From: Zygnema cylindricum | Lineage: Eukaryota > Streptophyta > Zygnematophyceae > Zygnematales > Zygnemataceae | Assembly (NCBI GenBank): GCA_037447655.1 | Contig: JBBHKE010002816.1 | Coordinates: 62,001 to 126,000 of the forward strand | Direction of reading: 5' to 3' | DNA length: 64,000 nucleotides | Part shown: in pieces, positions 12,001-29,981 of the stretch | Position numbering within the stretch: position 1 is the first letter of the stretch | How the letters are laid out: each line of letters starts with the position of its first letter | Made by a program: the position numbers and the translations under genes | Notes under the pieces: model-generated | What the model was told of the DNA's origin: nothing | Seen by the model: only the letters and a program-made list of their open reading frames with translations | Databases searched by the model: none

Positions 12001-15000
12001 TTCACGGTGTGACAAATTTGACTTTGGCAGAAAAGAAGTCAGGTGGTGGTCGTCGATTGAAAAGGAGTTTCAGCAATAGAGCAAGGGCACCCAAACTTGC
12101 CCCTCTTGCAATTCCTCAACAAGATGAAGCAGTTATTTTGGAAGATTATCTGAGCGACGAGGAAAACGAAGAAGTATTTGAAACAGAGAAGGATGCTGCT
12201 GATGATGACGGGGAAATTGACGTGATGAGTGCCTTAGCTGAATTAAAAGCCATTGAATTTGCAGACGAAACCCCAGAACAACCACAGGAAGATGAAAATG
12301 ATAAGGAAAATCTATCTCCTTCTTTTGCGTCATTTCAGCATCAATCTCAACAGCAAGGTGTTTCTTTGTCAGCAATTAAGACTTCAGCTGAAAATGTTAC
12401 TTCAAAATTGGAGACTGGTAGTCATGAGACCGACTCTCTTCCAGCTTCTGAAAAGGGATCCATAAACTTGAAGAAGGCAATTAGCAAGGAGAGTCAATTG
12501 GATGTCCTTTTAGTGCCTGAAGAAACAACTTCAGAAACAATTTCTGGAGAGATAAAATCCGTTACTGTCCAGAGTGATAAGAGTCCGTTTGTTTTGAAAA
12601 CAGGGAGTTTCAAGGAAGAGGAAGACATCGTTTTTCAGACAGGTGGACTGGACGACTTCACTATTGTCTCCAAGTTTGGTGTTCTTGAAACTATTGAAAA
12701 TGACGTGAATACAAAGTCCGGGCCAACAAACCATCTGAAACAGAGGAATCCAGTCAATTCTCAGGATCGAAAAGATGTTCCTGTCGGCGTTCTTGAACCA
12801 AGCACCAGTTTAAACAGTAATATACCAACCTTTCCATCTCGAATACCGTCAAAACGATTCCCGTATGCAACAGAAATGTCAGAAAATGTCCCACCAGAAA
12901 ATGTCCAACAAAGGGGTGCAGCTATTTCAGAAGTGCAACAATGGGTGGAACAAGCTGCTGCAAATTCTGATGTCAATATTAATAATCTCGCCAGTCGTGA
13001 TTCTCTGGTCAGAGCTTTTGCTCAACTTTTATCAGTACCTCCAGGAACTCCTCCTATGGCAGAAACAACTCCAAGTACAAGTATTTTTCTTCAGCAGAAT
13101 GCTTCCCCTATGGCTCCAATGGCTCCTCCTCCTACTCCAGCAGGACAAACATTATCACTCTCTCAACCTCTCTCTCCAGGCGCTTTGGGTCCCATCCTGG
13201 CTTGTTTTGCTGAACAAGGAATTTTGCCATGGACTGCCCCTTCTGGCCTTCCCCCCACTCCAAATTGTCCCCCTCCTACCCCATCTGTGGGAAATGACTT
13301 CCTTTTATCGCTAATCACTCCCACTCGTATTGCTGATCATCTTCAACCCTATGCTATTCAAGAAGACGAGAGCAGTTCAAGCACTCCATTTGGAGAAGTT
13401 GATATAAAGAACAACTATTCCTTATCTTTCTCTTCAACTCCTCCAGCCTCACCTTTCAAAACTCCTCCAGAAGTCCCCCAAACTCCTCCTACTCCTCCAC
13501 CACTCTTGAGTCCTTCTAAGAATTCCTTAACTCCTCCTGTCTCTCCTCTCCTCCCGGCACCTCCTCCTCCAACTCCAGCAGCTACTCCGGGACCTAAAAG
13601 TTTAAGTTCTGACAAATCTTTTTCAACTCCAGTAACAAAAACAATTACCAAACCAAGTCCAGAAATGTCGCAAATCCCAACATTTTCCAGAGCCTCTCCG
13701 GTCAACCAACGAACTCCTCCTACCTCTGCAATGACTTCTTCCTCTTCTATTCTCTCTAAACCATCTCCATCTATTCTCCTAAACCTTGTGGCAACTCGAC
13801 TTTTGGAAGAGGAACGAGGGAGCAAAATTGGCAAACAAACCCCTCCTCGAAGGTCAAACCACTTGAAATTGGTTGAAGCTTTTCGAGAAGAACAAGAAAG
13901 ACAAGAACGTCTACAGAAAAGTCTTTCTTTGAGATCCCTCCCTTCAGAACGGAACAACATCTACCCTGGTCTTTCTTCACAGAAGTTTCAAGATGACGAG
14001 AGACAGGAACGACTGAAGAAAACTTTATCCCTGAGATCTCTTGCACCGGATTATATTTCAAATCAAACTTCCGGAAAACATGAATCTCGTGGAAACACAA
14101 AATTTTCAACGGAAACAGAGAAGCGTAGAAACGCTTCTTCTCCTCAAGTCTCCCCCTCTCCTTCCAGTAACCCTCAGTATAAGAGACACACTGTGGGGGA
14201 AACAACTGGACATCTGAACGGACATTCCCGAACTTCTGCTATGGGAAGAGACGTCGAACACATGAGAGGTGTTATGGAAAATGGGACGAATTCCCCTAGT
14301 TGTGGGTTAGAGAGAATGAGGTCTTTGACTCCTCCAAAATCTGACTCATACATTGCATTCTCACAAAAACCACCAGTGAATTTTCCCCATGAAACAAACC
14401 ACTTTCCATCCTCCGGAGGAATGAGGCATGATCATCAGGTTCAAAAACCTCATGGAGGACAGATGATGTATTCAAGCCCAAGCCCACAAAGAGTGAGAGA
14501 ATACCAAGAGAATGTCCACAGTTATAATGATCAAGGAAGGAACTTGGAAGGGAGAAGATGGAGTGGACATAATAACCGGTCACCTTATCGAGGAAGACGA
14601 TACATGAAAGAGGGGGATAACTGGCATGAGGACATGGAGGGAATGGCTCCCATCTCTCGTGGCGGTTCTTCTGATCTCGATATTCACAAGTGAGTGATAA
14701 GCATTCCCTCTCCCTCACCTCCTCTCCCTCTCCCTCTACCACTGCCTCTCCCTCTACCTCTCTCTCTCTGGCTTAGTACAAAAGGTTAGAAAGTCTAACA
14801 ATGAAAAGTTTTCGCATTTGAGAACCCACTCAACTTTAAATTCTTACATTGCTTGCTTGTTTGTTTCTTTTTTTTTTTTGTTTTCTTGCAGGATGGAACT
14901 TCAGAGCCCCCGAAATATAATGGCTCATGATGAATGTTGTGCTTGTGGATATAACGCCGAATCCGATCGTTCCAGTGAACAAGGGAACCATGGATACGAC

Positions 15001-15852
15001 CAAATGGGGTATTACAGAGAACAGATTAAACCGGATATATACAACCAGAATGGAGGTTATAGAGAACATCAGTATCATCATGGGCCTTCTGACGCTCATC
15101 GACAACAAGAATTTCTTGTGGAGGATCGATCAGTTTCTCCTTACGGACATGGAAACGGACACTGGAAACAGGAATACAGTAAGACATTACCAGCCAAATT
15201 TGGGAATTCCATGCAAGGAGATAGAGACCGAGATTTTAACAAATGGGGTACAATTGGAGGTTCACGAGATCAGCCTAAACCACGAGGAGAGATAACCACT
15301 GTGCGGAGAAAATTAAAAACTGTGAAAATGTCAACAGTTGCCCATCACGGACTAGAGTCCAGCTGTAACAGTCGAAATACTGGTTCTAAATTTCACGAAG
15401 GACCGGAACCAGTACCAGAAATGCTTCTTGTGGTTCAACCTGACAGGTCCCAAAGAGAGGGAGAGGAAGAAGAAGATGGGAGGTTGGAGATTGAGGCAAA
15501 TCAAGGACCAGAATTGACAAAACAAGAAAGATTGATCGGTTATGGAGAACGAATAAAGGATACGGGAGGAGTCTGGGATGCGAGTCGAGCACTTGTTATG
15601 GTGGATAAAGAGGAAGAGGGAGAGGAAAGATCCGTCAAAAAATGGTGGGTGGATGACCAATCTCTCCAGGTAACTCCTCTTAGGGAGAGACCAGGTGGTT
15701 TGGATAATCAAGATAGGAGCTTGTCAGATATGAGTGATGGAAAAGGAGTCAAAAAGACAGACAGCAACCGATTTAATGAAGGGAATCGAGGAGAGGCGAC
15801 TAATGGGGGTGGATGGCTTTTTTACAAAGCAGCATTCCACCCAATGGGATGA
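6015..15852 (+). CDS. HNH-like and SANT/Myb domain protein with a long disordered tail
   Basis: Ten exons: 6015-6179, 7015-7130, 8117-8235, 8691-8853, 9019-9209, 9525-9682, 9923-10090, 10530-10648, 11084-14689 and 14892-15852 (TGA). Every junction is GT/AG, the phases match, and the total is 5766 nt, giving 1921 residues. Residues 94-188 hold an HNH-like core: WTIDHWFPRCRGGL (His128), then Asn142 in LDNL and NARKHG. Residues 263-305 form one SANT/Myb repeat with Trp263, Trp283 and Trp305, running through TPGQCKDK into WFKLEKR across an intron. A charged coiled coil follows at about 361-430. The rest is predicted disorder, Pro-rich at about 1045-1090 and 1183-1240. From memory, uncharacterised plant proteins share the first 250 residues; I cannot verify this here. 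A nuclear, DNA-associated role is inferred. Whether the HNH domain is catalytic is unknown. Confidence 0.85.
7606..8116 (+). repeat. Pyrimidine-rich minisatellite in intron 2 with a duplicated splice acceptor
   Basis: The intron between exons 2 and 3 is filled with degenerate CACTTTGCTT / TTACTTGCTT units. The stretch 7983-8030 (CTGCTTTAGAGCTGCAGACT and on) repeats the true acceptor and exon 3 start at 8106-8152. The region gives open frames on the + strand, but these reflect the T-rich composition and are not genes. Confidence 0.65.
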
Positions 15853-17944
15853 CTACAAATTGTTTGAATTTTTTGAGCAATTAATGCCATTTCAAAGGCA
15901 GTGAGGAAAACTTATGTGTATGGTTTAGCCGAAATTATGCGGAAATCCATGATATTGATTCACAGCGAAAAAACACAGCAATTGTTATTTGGAGGACAAA
16001 GAAAAGAATCGAGGCTGTTTCAGAGACGGCAGTAGAGATCAATAGGTAGGAGATCGGTAGGAGAGAAGATTGAAAAGAACGTAGAATCGAAAAGCTTTTT
16101 AGAGAGAGAGAGAGAGAGGAAGAGCACATATTAAACTTTTTAGGGTTTTACAGATTTGTTTGTGCTGAATTGGTGTGCTGAATTGGTATTCATTTTTGTT
16201 TTCGTAGTTTGTCGTATGTGGATATTTTTCGGGTTTTAGGGTTCAGAAACATTAGTGAAATTATCTGGAACAAAGGCAAGGCCACTTCCTTGTGGATAAC
16301 CGTACTTTACGGAGGTGTGTTACTGGTATATGACAGATAGGATGTTACTGGTATATGACAGATAGGACATAGGAACAGGGTAGTACTTAGTCGGGAATAA
16401 TCATTGACTTATGTGATTTGATATGGACACGATACTGTGATAATGAATTCAAAAAGTTGATGACACGCCAAAAAATTTGGTAATGAATATTTCGATAATG
16501 ATGATTATGCTGTTTGAGAAGATGAAAAAATGCAACCCTATTTCAAGAATAAAAAATGAAGGAGAAAATCTGTACTTTGTACTTATAGAAAAAGATGTGT
16601 TGGGTTTGGACTTACAGGCAGGAATTGTTCTGGGCACTCGTGTTTTTAGAGAGATTAAACTATATAGTTTCCCAAAAAAATCATGGCAAATACTAACAGA
16701 AAAACATTATCCAGACTTTCTCCATTTTTTGTTTTTTTCTCCCCCTTGTTTTTGGTAATCCTTTAACCATAAAAGAGCCGGAAAAAGAAAACTACTAGGA
16801 TCAGAATCCCTAAACTGATTTTTTTTAACTACTCAAAAACACATAGACTATTGCTCGAATCCATTATTACAGCGCGGTTGCTGGAAATCAGTCTTTGAGC
16901 GTAAAATTCTATGAATGATGACATGGTTGGATGAACATATTTTTAGAACCGGAATGGGGCCGGAAATCTTTTAAAAGTTGATTTGCATGGGATTTCACAA
17001 TTTTTTTTTTTTTTAAAGGCGTTGGAATGGTATTCTAAAGGCTTAGGTCTGGAAACCTCTGCCTAATGAGCAAGGTTCTCAAGTACACATTACGTTAACT
17101 ATATATACATATCCCACACAGATAGACATATTTATTCATGCATGTAAGCAATGATAATAGATATGTATTACTATTATATCATATTCATTCATATACCTAT
17201 ATAGTCATATATTATAGTTTTAGTGATGGCATCTGATACTTCACACAATAGGGACTCACCCATAAATTCTATTAACGCAAGCAATACTTTTACATGATCT
17301 ACGTATGAATATGGGTATCCCATTTCCCATCAGATTAATGAGTTATGAATAGATTGTCCGTAACATCACTACAACAAACAAACCACACCGACAAGATCCC
17401 TCCCTTACAACATTTCCAATACATGAAACAATCTATGCCATTTCACACAAATCCCAGGCATCAAATTCAACACTCTCAGAAAGGGTAGGGTGTTTTGTAA
17501 AAGGCTCATTTTGGTTGTTTTTTATTATTGGAGTTCATTTATTCAGGGTAAAACAACCCTGTGGATACCAAAACTGTGAAATACAATTCTTAACCTCTCC
17601 AAAAGGACTACCTGCCAACTACGCAAACCATCGGCCAATTACGTCTCAAAATATCTTTTAGGTGACACATTTCTTTGATTTCTTTTTCTATTTTGATAAC
17701 TAACATGTCTTATATTTCACCTGTAACGAATTACAAAAAATAAACCCTCATTCTTGGCTTGAAAAAATGATAGGTTGCTTTTTACATAAGTTATAGCCAA
17801 TGCTGTAAAAATTAACTTCTAATTAATTGCTATGTTTCCGGAATTTTCTTCGCTATCGAAGCCTCGATCCATAACCCAATCGTAAAAAAGTTACACTATA
17901 TTCTTACTTGTAGCCCTCCCATGTCAAAACTCACGAGAAAAATA
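15853..17944. other. Convergent intergenic region
   Basis: This lies between the 3' ends of the HNH/SANT gene (+) and the TBCC gene (-) and should hold both 3' untranslated regions. It contains a short GA tract (16100-16120), a T-run near 17000 and a directly repeated GTTACTGGTATATGACAGAT at 16319-16366. No gene is recognised. The short frames at 16449-16758 overlap on both strands and look random. Confidence 0.5.
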
Positions 17945-19195
17945 TCATTCACTCACCGATCCCTTCTTTTTTTCTCCATCGACAATGGCCAATGTCCCGT
18001 CAACAAGCTCCATTCTTTCTGTTGACTGTAAAACTGACCAATTAGGCGACTTCGTCGCTCGAAGCCATCTGAAATCATTAACTTTTTGCCATAACTCGTT
18101 CTCCTCTTCAAGATTTGCGCCTTTCAAGTCCTTTTCAATGCCGTCATATTGAAAACAGTACGGAGCAAATCTGACACCTGTCGTATTCTCGACAATTGGT
18201 TGACTCCGTACTCGTAAGTAAAAATCAGTTTCTTTTGAAGAATGGATTCTTATTTGATGAGCAGCAATCACTAACACACTTTTTTCCACTCCTTCAATAT
18301 GTGCTGCCCCTTCTACTGGTCCCATGAAGACTCGACAATTAATTAACTTATGAATAAAGACCGCCGAAAGGGTTCCATGAACATAAACACTACAATTTTG
18401 TAAGTTCTGCAAACTGAGCTCACAACCATGAACGTCAACTTCCTTTAAAAAGAACGTTTCATTTATCTTATCTCTTAAATCCACAGAAGACATGGTGGTC
18501 TCTTCTTGCACTAGGTTTCTGAAACCAACATCAACTTTCTTCTCTTCTTTCACACATCCTCCAATGCTTGTCTCCCCACTTTTGCTACAATATTCTCCAT
18601 CTTTTTCTTCCTTTTCCACTACCTCCTTTTTCCTTCCTTCTTCCTCCTCTTGTTTCTCTTGCTTCATTAAAACCTCCTTCTCCTTCTCTGATCTCTCTCC
18701 CTTTCCATTCTCCGAAATCCCCCCTTTAGATTCTTCTGTTTTCACCTTTCTTTCTCTGTTCCTGGAAAAGGAAAACTTGACACGTGGCAAAAGATTAGCC
18801 TTTTTAGCCGCAAGTTCCTCCTTTACCTCTGTCAACTCTGACTGTACTCCCTTCAAATTTCTCTGAGGGAGATAATAAACTGCTCCTGCAACAGCTTCTT
18901 CCAAAACCCTAATTTGCTCCGAAAACCCTAAAATTGCAGTCTCCACTGGTACATCTCTAGTCTCCGAACCCATGGCTGTCTTAATCTCCTCCAACTGTTT
19001 GCGAAAATAGCCATAAAAAGCATCCGCTTTTTCCGAAGGATCTTCTTTATCCTCAGCCTGTATCCTCCTCTTCTCTGCTTCTTCCTTTCTATGCTCATCT
19101 TGCGTGACAAGAATTCGAAGTTTCTCGGCATGGCGTCTCGCAAGAGCTTCGTCTGTGAGATCATCATTGACATGATTGAATTCCATGGCTGCCAA
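17945..19195 (-). CDS. Tubulin-binding cofactor C (TBCC), PORCINO-like
   Basis: An intronless frame of 416 residues. TBCC completes the beta-tubulin folding pathway by triggering GTP hydrolysis in the tubulin-cofactor D/E complex, releasing assembly-competent alpha/beta dimers in the cytosol. Residues 15-135 are helical and charged, fitting the N-terminal spectrin-like domain. Residues 140-225 form a Lys/Glu linker. Residues 235-385 form the C-terminal TBCC beta-helix, with repeated hydrophobic strands and the block VRFAPYCFQYDGIEKDL followed by DFRWLRATKSPNWS. Arg316 in HQIRIH sits where the family's arginine finger lies. The chosen start gives MAAMEF; the Met at residue 4 is an alternative. 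The plant orthologue is PORCINO. It runs convergent with the HNH/SANT gene. Family assignment is confident; the function is by homology. Confidence 0.93.
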   Translation of the reverse strand: MAAMEFNHVNDDLTDEALARRHAEKLRILVTQDEHRKEEAEKRRIQAEDKEDPSEKADAFYGYFRKQLEEIKTAMGSETRDVPVETAILGFSEQIRVLEEAVAGAVYYLPQRNLKGVQSELTEVKEELAAKKANLLPRVKFSFSRNRERKVKTEESKGGISENGKGERSEKEKEVLMKQEKQEEEEGRKKEVVEKEEKDGEYCSKSGETSIGGCVKEEKKVDVGFRNLVQEETTMSSVDLRDKINETFFLKEVDVHGCELSLQNLQNCSVYVHGTLSAVFIHKLINCRVFMGPVEGAAHIEGVEKSVLVIAAHQIRIHSSKETDFYLRVRSQPIVENTTGVRFAPYCFQYDGIEKDLKGANLEEENELWQKVNDFRWLRATKSPNWSVLQSTERMELVDGTLAIVDGEKKKGSVSE

Positions 19196-19208
19196 TGACC
19201 TGACACTG

Positions 19209-19223
19209 TTAGGATTAGGGTTA
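19209..19223 (-). promoter_or_regulatory. Telo-box-like motif upstream of the TBCC gene
   Basis: Read on the gene's strand, this is CTAACCCTAATCCTAAC, about 15 bases before the start codon. In plants, AAACCCTAA-type telo-boxes near transcription starts often mark translation and cell-cycle genes. A regulatory role here is inference. The motif could equally belong to the telomere-like repeat beside it. Confidence 0.4.
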
Positions 19224-19235
19224 GAAATAACTTCG

Positions 19236-19376
19236 GGTTTAGGTTTACATTAAGGTTTAGGTTTACATTAAAGTTTAGGTTTACATTAAGGTTTAGGTTT
19301 ACATTAAAGTTTAGGTTTACATTAAAGTTTAGGTTTACATTAAGGTTTAGGTTTAGGTTTAGGTTTAGGTTTAGTG
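19236..19376 (+). repeat. Telomere-like minisatellite (TTTAGG units)
   Basis: About six copies of an 18-base unit, TTTAGGTTTACATTAAGG, are followed by five tandem TTTAGG hexamers. The units resemble the plant telomere repeat TTTAGGG but lack one G. The array lies 40-180 bases upstream of the TBCC start codon, so it is in or next to that promoter or leader. Confidence 0.85.
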
Positions 19377-19549
19377 TTAGGATTAGGGTTACATCCGGCT
19401 TTAGGTTTAGCCGTTTAGGATTAGGTTTGGTGCAGGTTTAGGACTTTTAGGACTTCCAGCACTAAGAAGTTCAGCATAGATGTCCAATTCGTACGGATTT
19501 GGGCTTTTCGATTCGCGTGTTTCGTAAATTTCGTAAATTTCGTACCATA

Positions 19550-19998
19550 GTTCAAAAGTAGGCGTTTCTATTGTAGGTCTTTTGTCGGCGCCTTCATCGT
19601 AAGTTGTGTTATGGGCTTTTCATGTGATCGTCTTAAGTCACTGCTTTGATCAGCAACCGTCCGATCGTCCAAATCTGACGATAGTCCTATCGTAAGTTGT
19701 GTTATAGGCTTTTCATGTGATCTTCTTAGATCGCTACTTTGATCAGCGACCGTCCGATCGTCCGAATCTGACGGATTAAATAAGAAGTCCCTCAAAACTC
19801 ATAGAAAAAGATTTTTTTGTCCATTTTTTTTTTCAAATTTAGACATGACATTTAATTCTCTATCAATCCATGTGCAACTCAACCCTGTACTATTTTATTT
19901 CATTTTGCGGCCAATACAATATGGGTCTTAAGGGTATATTGTATTTTTTGCGTACAATAGGCATATTGTATGGGTGTACTTTCACCTACTTTTGAACA
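19550..19998. mobile_element. Dispersed TIR element, family D (copy 1)
   Basis: The ends are inverted: left CATAGTTCAAAAGTAGGCG, right CACCTACTTTTGAACAATG. The interior matches 34191-34731, including the block TCGTAAGTTGTGTTATGGGC and the AATACAATATGGGTCTTAAG stretch. In this copy the first part is duplicated in tandem (about 19592-19680 and 19681-19780). It has no coding capacity. Confidence 0.65.
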
Positions 19999-20077
19999 AT
20001 GTTTCGTACGTTTCACATTGTACGAAAAATTTGAACTAGTCTGATAGGTATTCCTCTTTAGGTTTGCTTCTGCTAAC

Positions 20078-20260
20078 ATGTCTGATAATGGCTCAGCTCC
20101 TGCTGCAAGTGCCCCTATTGGCCCTAGTGCTTCACCTGCTCCTCTAGGGACGAATATCCCAGCTGGTGCAAGTGTGACTCAAAGTGCAAGTGGATCGCAG
20201 CCGAGTCAATATGTCCATGACCTTCAACATCGTTTCCATGTGAGTGTCGCCCAAGGATGA
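20078..20260 (+). other. Short Ala/Ser/Pro-rich frame, unrecognised
   Basis: A 60-residue frame rich in Ser, Ala and Pro that starts cleanly after an AC-rich leader and ends TGA. Its composition resembles the N-terminus of some retroelement gag proteins. Nothing downstream supports an element, and the frame may be chance. Confidence 0.2.
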
Positions 20261-20295
20261 TAACGCGAGCCACAAACTGTTTTTGTGAAAATAGG

Positions 20296-20378
20296 GTTTC
20301 TCCCAAGGATAAGGAAAGCCTAAGGTTTCTCCCACGGATAAGGAAAGCATAGGGTTTCTCCCACGGATAAGGAAAGCC
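20296..20378 (+). repeat. Three-copy tandem repeat, about 29 bases per unit
   Basis: Units begin GGTTTCTCCCACGGATAAGG and continue AAAGC. The first copy reads CCAAGGATAAGG. The flanks show no recognisable gene. Confidence 0.75.
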
Positions 20379-20399
20379 TTTGCTGATAGTGGACAACTG

Positions 20400-23220
20400 T
20401 GCGCCCTTCTTGACTATGTGTCTCTTTAATGGCGACAACCTCTGTCAATGATGGAAGGTGCACCTCCCCAAAGCCTAAAATCAAGGCATTGGAGGTGAAG
20501 ACACGATTGATCATTTCTTCCAGGACGAACACGTAGGAAGAAGATTCGTCCGTTTGTCGTTCCTCGAAAGACCTCAGTTAACTTACAATCTGGAGCGTGG
20601 CAGGTCACCTCCCTTGTCCATGTCCTCTGCAAAAGGTTTGAGTGGAGGGTCATTGTGAGGAGAAGAAACTTTGATAGTTTTATGTCGGAGCGTTGAGATC
20701 GTCCCCTTTTTGCCGACTCTTGTTGCTTTGGGCGGACTATCCCTCTCGACCCCTTCTAATAGGAACATAAATCCTTTTTTAGGGTTTTTTAGTGTTTTTA
20801 CGGTTTTTTAGGGTTTATAAAAATTTTGAGTTCTATCCTTGGCTTAGAGTCGAGGAGAACTTGCCAATCTGATAATCTTATCTAGAGAGGTGAAGAGCCC
20901 TCGCGGCAACGTCCTTGGCGGAAATACGACCCTTCTAAGACTTAATTGTATCGATCTTTTCGATACTTTTGGATGATGGAACTTCAAACAACATGACTTT
21001 GAGAACCTTAGTCAACTTCCCAACCAAATCAATCTAAATATGACATATTCTCTATATAACAAGGACCTTATGCTACAAGATTAGGGAAGAAACTCATAGC
21101 TTCCCGGCCTGTGCATCCTTTTTTATATTTTTTTCGCTTACGTCCAACTCTCAAATTTAAGTAGTCGTGCAATATGATGCGACAGATATGCATGGTGTAG
21201 CAAAGATTTATAAAAGAAGCAAGATGGAAAAATTGGACGTAGAAGTCTCTCCTTAGTATAAAGCTAGACCTTACACGATAGAAAAAACCCAGAAGTCTTA
21301 TTTGTAAAGAATTTATATTTCCAAAAGTCGTTATTGTTACAAAGAGCGCGAGGTTTGACCCCTCCACAACTTGGGACTACACTGCACCAATACGTTGACA
21401 CAATCCCTTTTTGGAAGTATCATTTCCCCACCTAATTCCAATTCATACGGGTAAGATCTACCTTTCTAGCACTGTGGGGTCCATCAAATTGGTGGCCGCC
21501 GATGATCTGCATGCATCTACGCCAAAAAAATTGTATGTCTATGTGCATGTGAAAACTTGTGCCAGCAGGGCCTTGTCCCCAGGTGGGTAAGTCCTTTGTA
21601 ACCCTCGCAATAGCTACTTTGACCTTGACAAAGAAACACTCTATGCTCTAGTGTAAGTGGGTGTTCCTATTCTTGAGCAAATCTGCTATAGCCCCTTTGG
21701 TAGATACAAGTGCTAAATCTAATAATATCTCTACACTCACAGTCGTGGGGCGAGAATGATATCAACGCATCTGTCTGGGTCCACGGCTTGGCCACGAGGA
21801 GTTGTATGAAGTGCCCAACCTTAGAAGTAGAAGCGTCCTCTATGTTGTCCCCCAACCACATGGGAGTTGTCCTTGTGGGGGAGGATTTCCCGCCATCGCC
21901 TTTGTCCACTTGCGTCGGGGCTTTTTCCGGGCTGTGAAATTTTCCGCGTCGTTTGTAAAGGGTTGACACGGCTTGGCGTTTGAACCCAATGATGTGTACT
22001 TACGTACACCTCTCAACGTCCCTCGGTTTAAGAGTCCAGTTGGGCATGACATCACGCAATTCTTATTTAATTTCTGTTTTAATATTTTTTTGTGTACTTA
22101 ATGTACTTTAATGAGTACTCAACGCAATATTTCTATACTAAAATTGTACTTTAATTGTATTGTTGCTATACTTAACTAAATATTTATCAAATGACAAACA
22201 TTTGGCTTTATTTTGTAAAAAAAAAATTGCCAATTAATTCCAATAACCGGTCCCAATCCACATCTCTATTAAAAATTTATATTATTCCTACTTTAAAAGG
22301 AGTTATGATAATGTGCATTTATTGTTGGTTCAGAGGCTCTATGGTGTGGACCTCATCAACCAATAATTTCTAGAAAATCATTTGCATCTCTTTAACCAAT
22401 GTTTATAATGTGCGAAAACAATAGGAAGCTTTTCATAATGTTCTTTCGTACAGTAAGCACATTAAAAGCAAAATATCTGAGTAGTTCGCGGACTGTTTGG
22501 GGCGACGACATGTTTTTTGTACAGTAAGCACACTGAAAGTAAAATACTCGTACTTTTGCGTACTATTCGGGCCGACAACATATTATAACAAACTGATCTT
22601 TTAGCCAATTTAGGATCGTTTTGTTTTTGGTCACTGTACTTTGTAGCAGCAAAGAAGTACAATATCTGATAGAAACAAGGTGTTACACTCTATTCTTCTA
22701 GAGTAATGCCCATTTTACGTCTTCTCAACAGTTTTTCAAATCAAAGCAACCCCCAAAAAAACACATCGACACATGGATTAATTATAAAGTAGAAAAAATA
22801 TGTGCATCAACGCATAGGATAACAAAGATGATAAGACAACCGTCATCAACATCGAGTCTGAAAGAAATTTACACAAAAATAAACATAGCACAAATTGTCA
22901 TTTGGTTGGACCTGTCCTTTAACAGTACATGATTTTGACAAAATTTTACAAAAAAACAAAATCCAAAAAAGTAATACAAGTGCTACACGGAGCCGAAGAC
23001 AAGTGTGTATAAACATCAAGAAATGAAAGTGCACCAACAAGATTTATTTATATGCAATCAACAAAAGCCCAGAACTGAGACAAATACGCGCGCATGGAAC
23101 GCAGAAAATAATTTAAACACATTGATGATTAGTAGTAAGTCAACTTGACATAAACTCCAGTGACACACAAGATACATGGCTTCAGAACTTGACATGGAAC
23201 TTCAACGAAACACAACATTT
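20400..23220. other. No recognisable gene
   Basis: Several unlinked frames of 60-100 residues occur on both strands (for example 21667-21969 -), with no known domain, no coherent splice chain and no retroelement motifs. A direct repeat around GTACAGTAAGCACA occurs at about 22450 and 22519. This may be a decayed mobile element, but I cannot name one. Confidence 0.4.
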
Positions 23221-23224
23221 CTAT

Positions 23225-23710
23225 GATTCTCAAAGGAAAAATCCTTAAAAGTGAAAGTTGCAAGCCCTGGCAGTTTTGTATCCTACAACTCTAACTCGTT
23301 CTAGCAAACATGACCAACAATAGACAAAAAGACAAGCAGAGTCTACAGCTGCAAAAAACCAAAAACAGTCACGTCTCACAAGTTACATTTAAACAAAACA
23401 TTTTTTTAGCTTTCAAACGACAAATCCTTAAAAGTGAGAGTTGCAAGCCCTAACAATTTATATCCTACAAACTAATCTATTTTAGCAAAAAATATGTACA
23501 TTCAGACAAACAAAATCTACACATTTAAAAACTACCTTTTTGGAGCATAGGACTACTTTGGTTGTAGCGACCAACTTCTACATGTAAATTTTGTTAAGAA
23601 TTTATAAAATAAAATAAACAAAACACTTACCCTACAACTCTAAACGATTCTTGCAAACATAACCTACAATAGACAAAAAGACAAGCAATATCTACACATG
23701 TAAAAACTGC
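23225..23710. repeat. Degenerate tandem repeat downstream of the esterase gene
   Basis: Related blocks recur about every 190 bases: AAATCCTTAAAAGTGA with GTTGCAAGCCCT, and CAATAGACAAAAAGACAAGC. The array ends just before the last esterase exon (minus strand), so it lies in or beyond that gene's 3' untranslated region. Confidence 0.6.
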
Positions 23711-23743
23711 TTTATGAAGCACGGATGTTGCCCTTTGTTTTCC

Positions 23744-29981
<6,238 letters not shown>

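Noticed and set aside
13415-13960. Minus-strand Gly-rich frame opposite the Pro-rich tail
   Set aside because: It is a shadow of the Pro-rich coding sequence on the other strand.
11085-14693. Treating the 1202-residue frame as a separate single-exon gene
   Set aside because: Its first Met follows an AG acceptor in phase with the exon 8 coiled coil, and its stop overlaps a GTGAGT donor that continues to 15852.
20124-20768. Cluster of minus-strand frames
   Set aside because: Several frames overlap with no domain, and some run through the 29-base tandem repeat.
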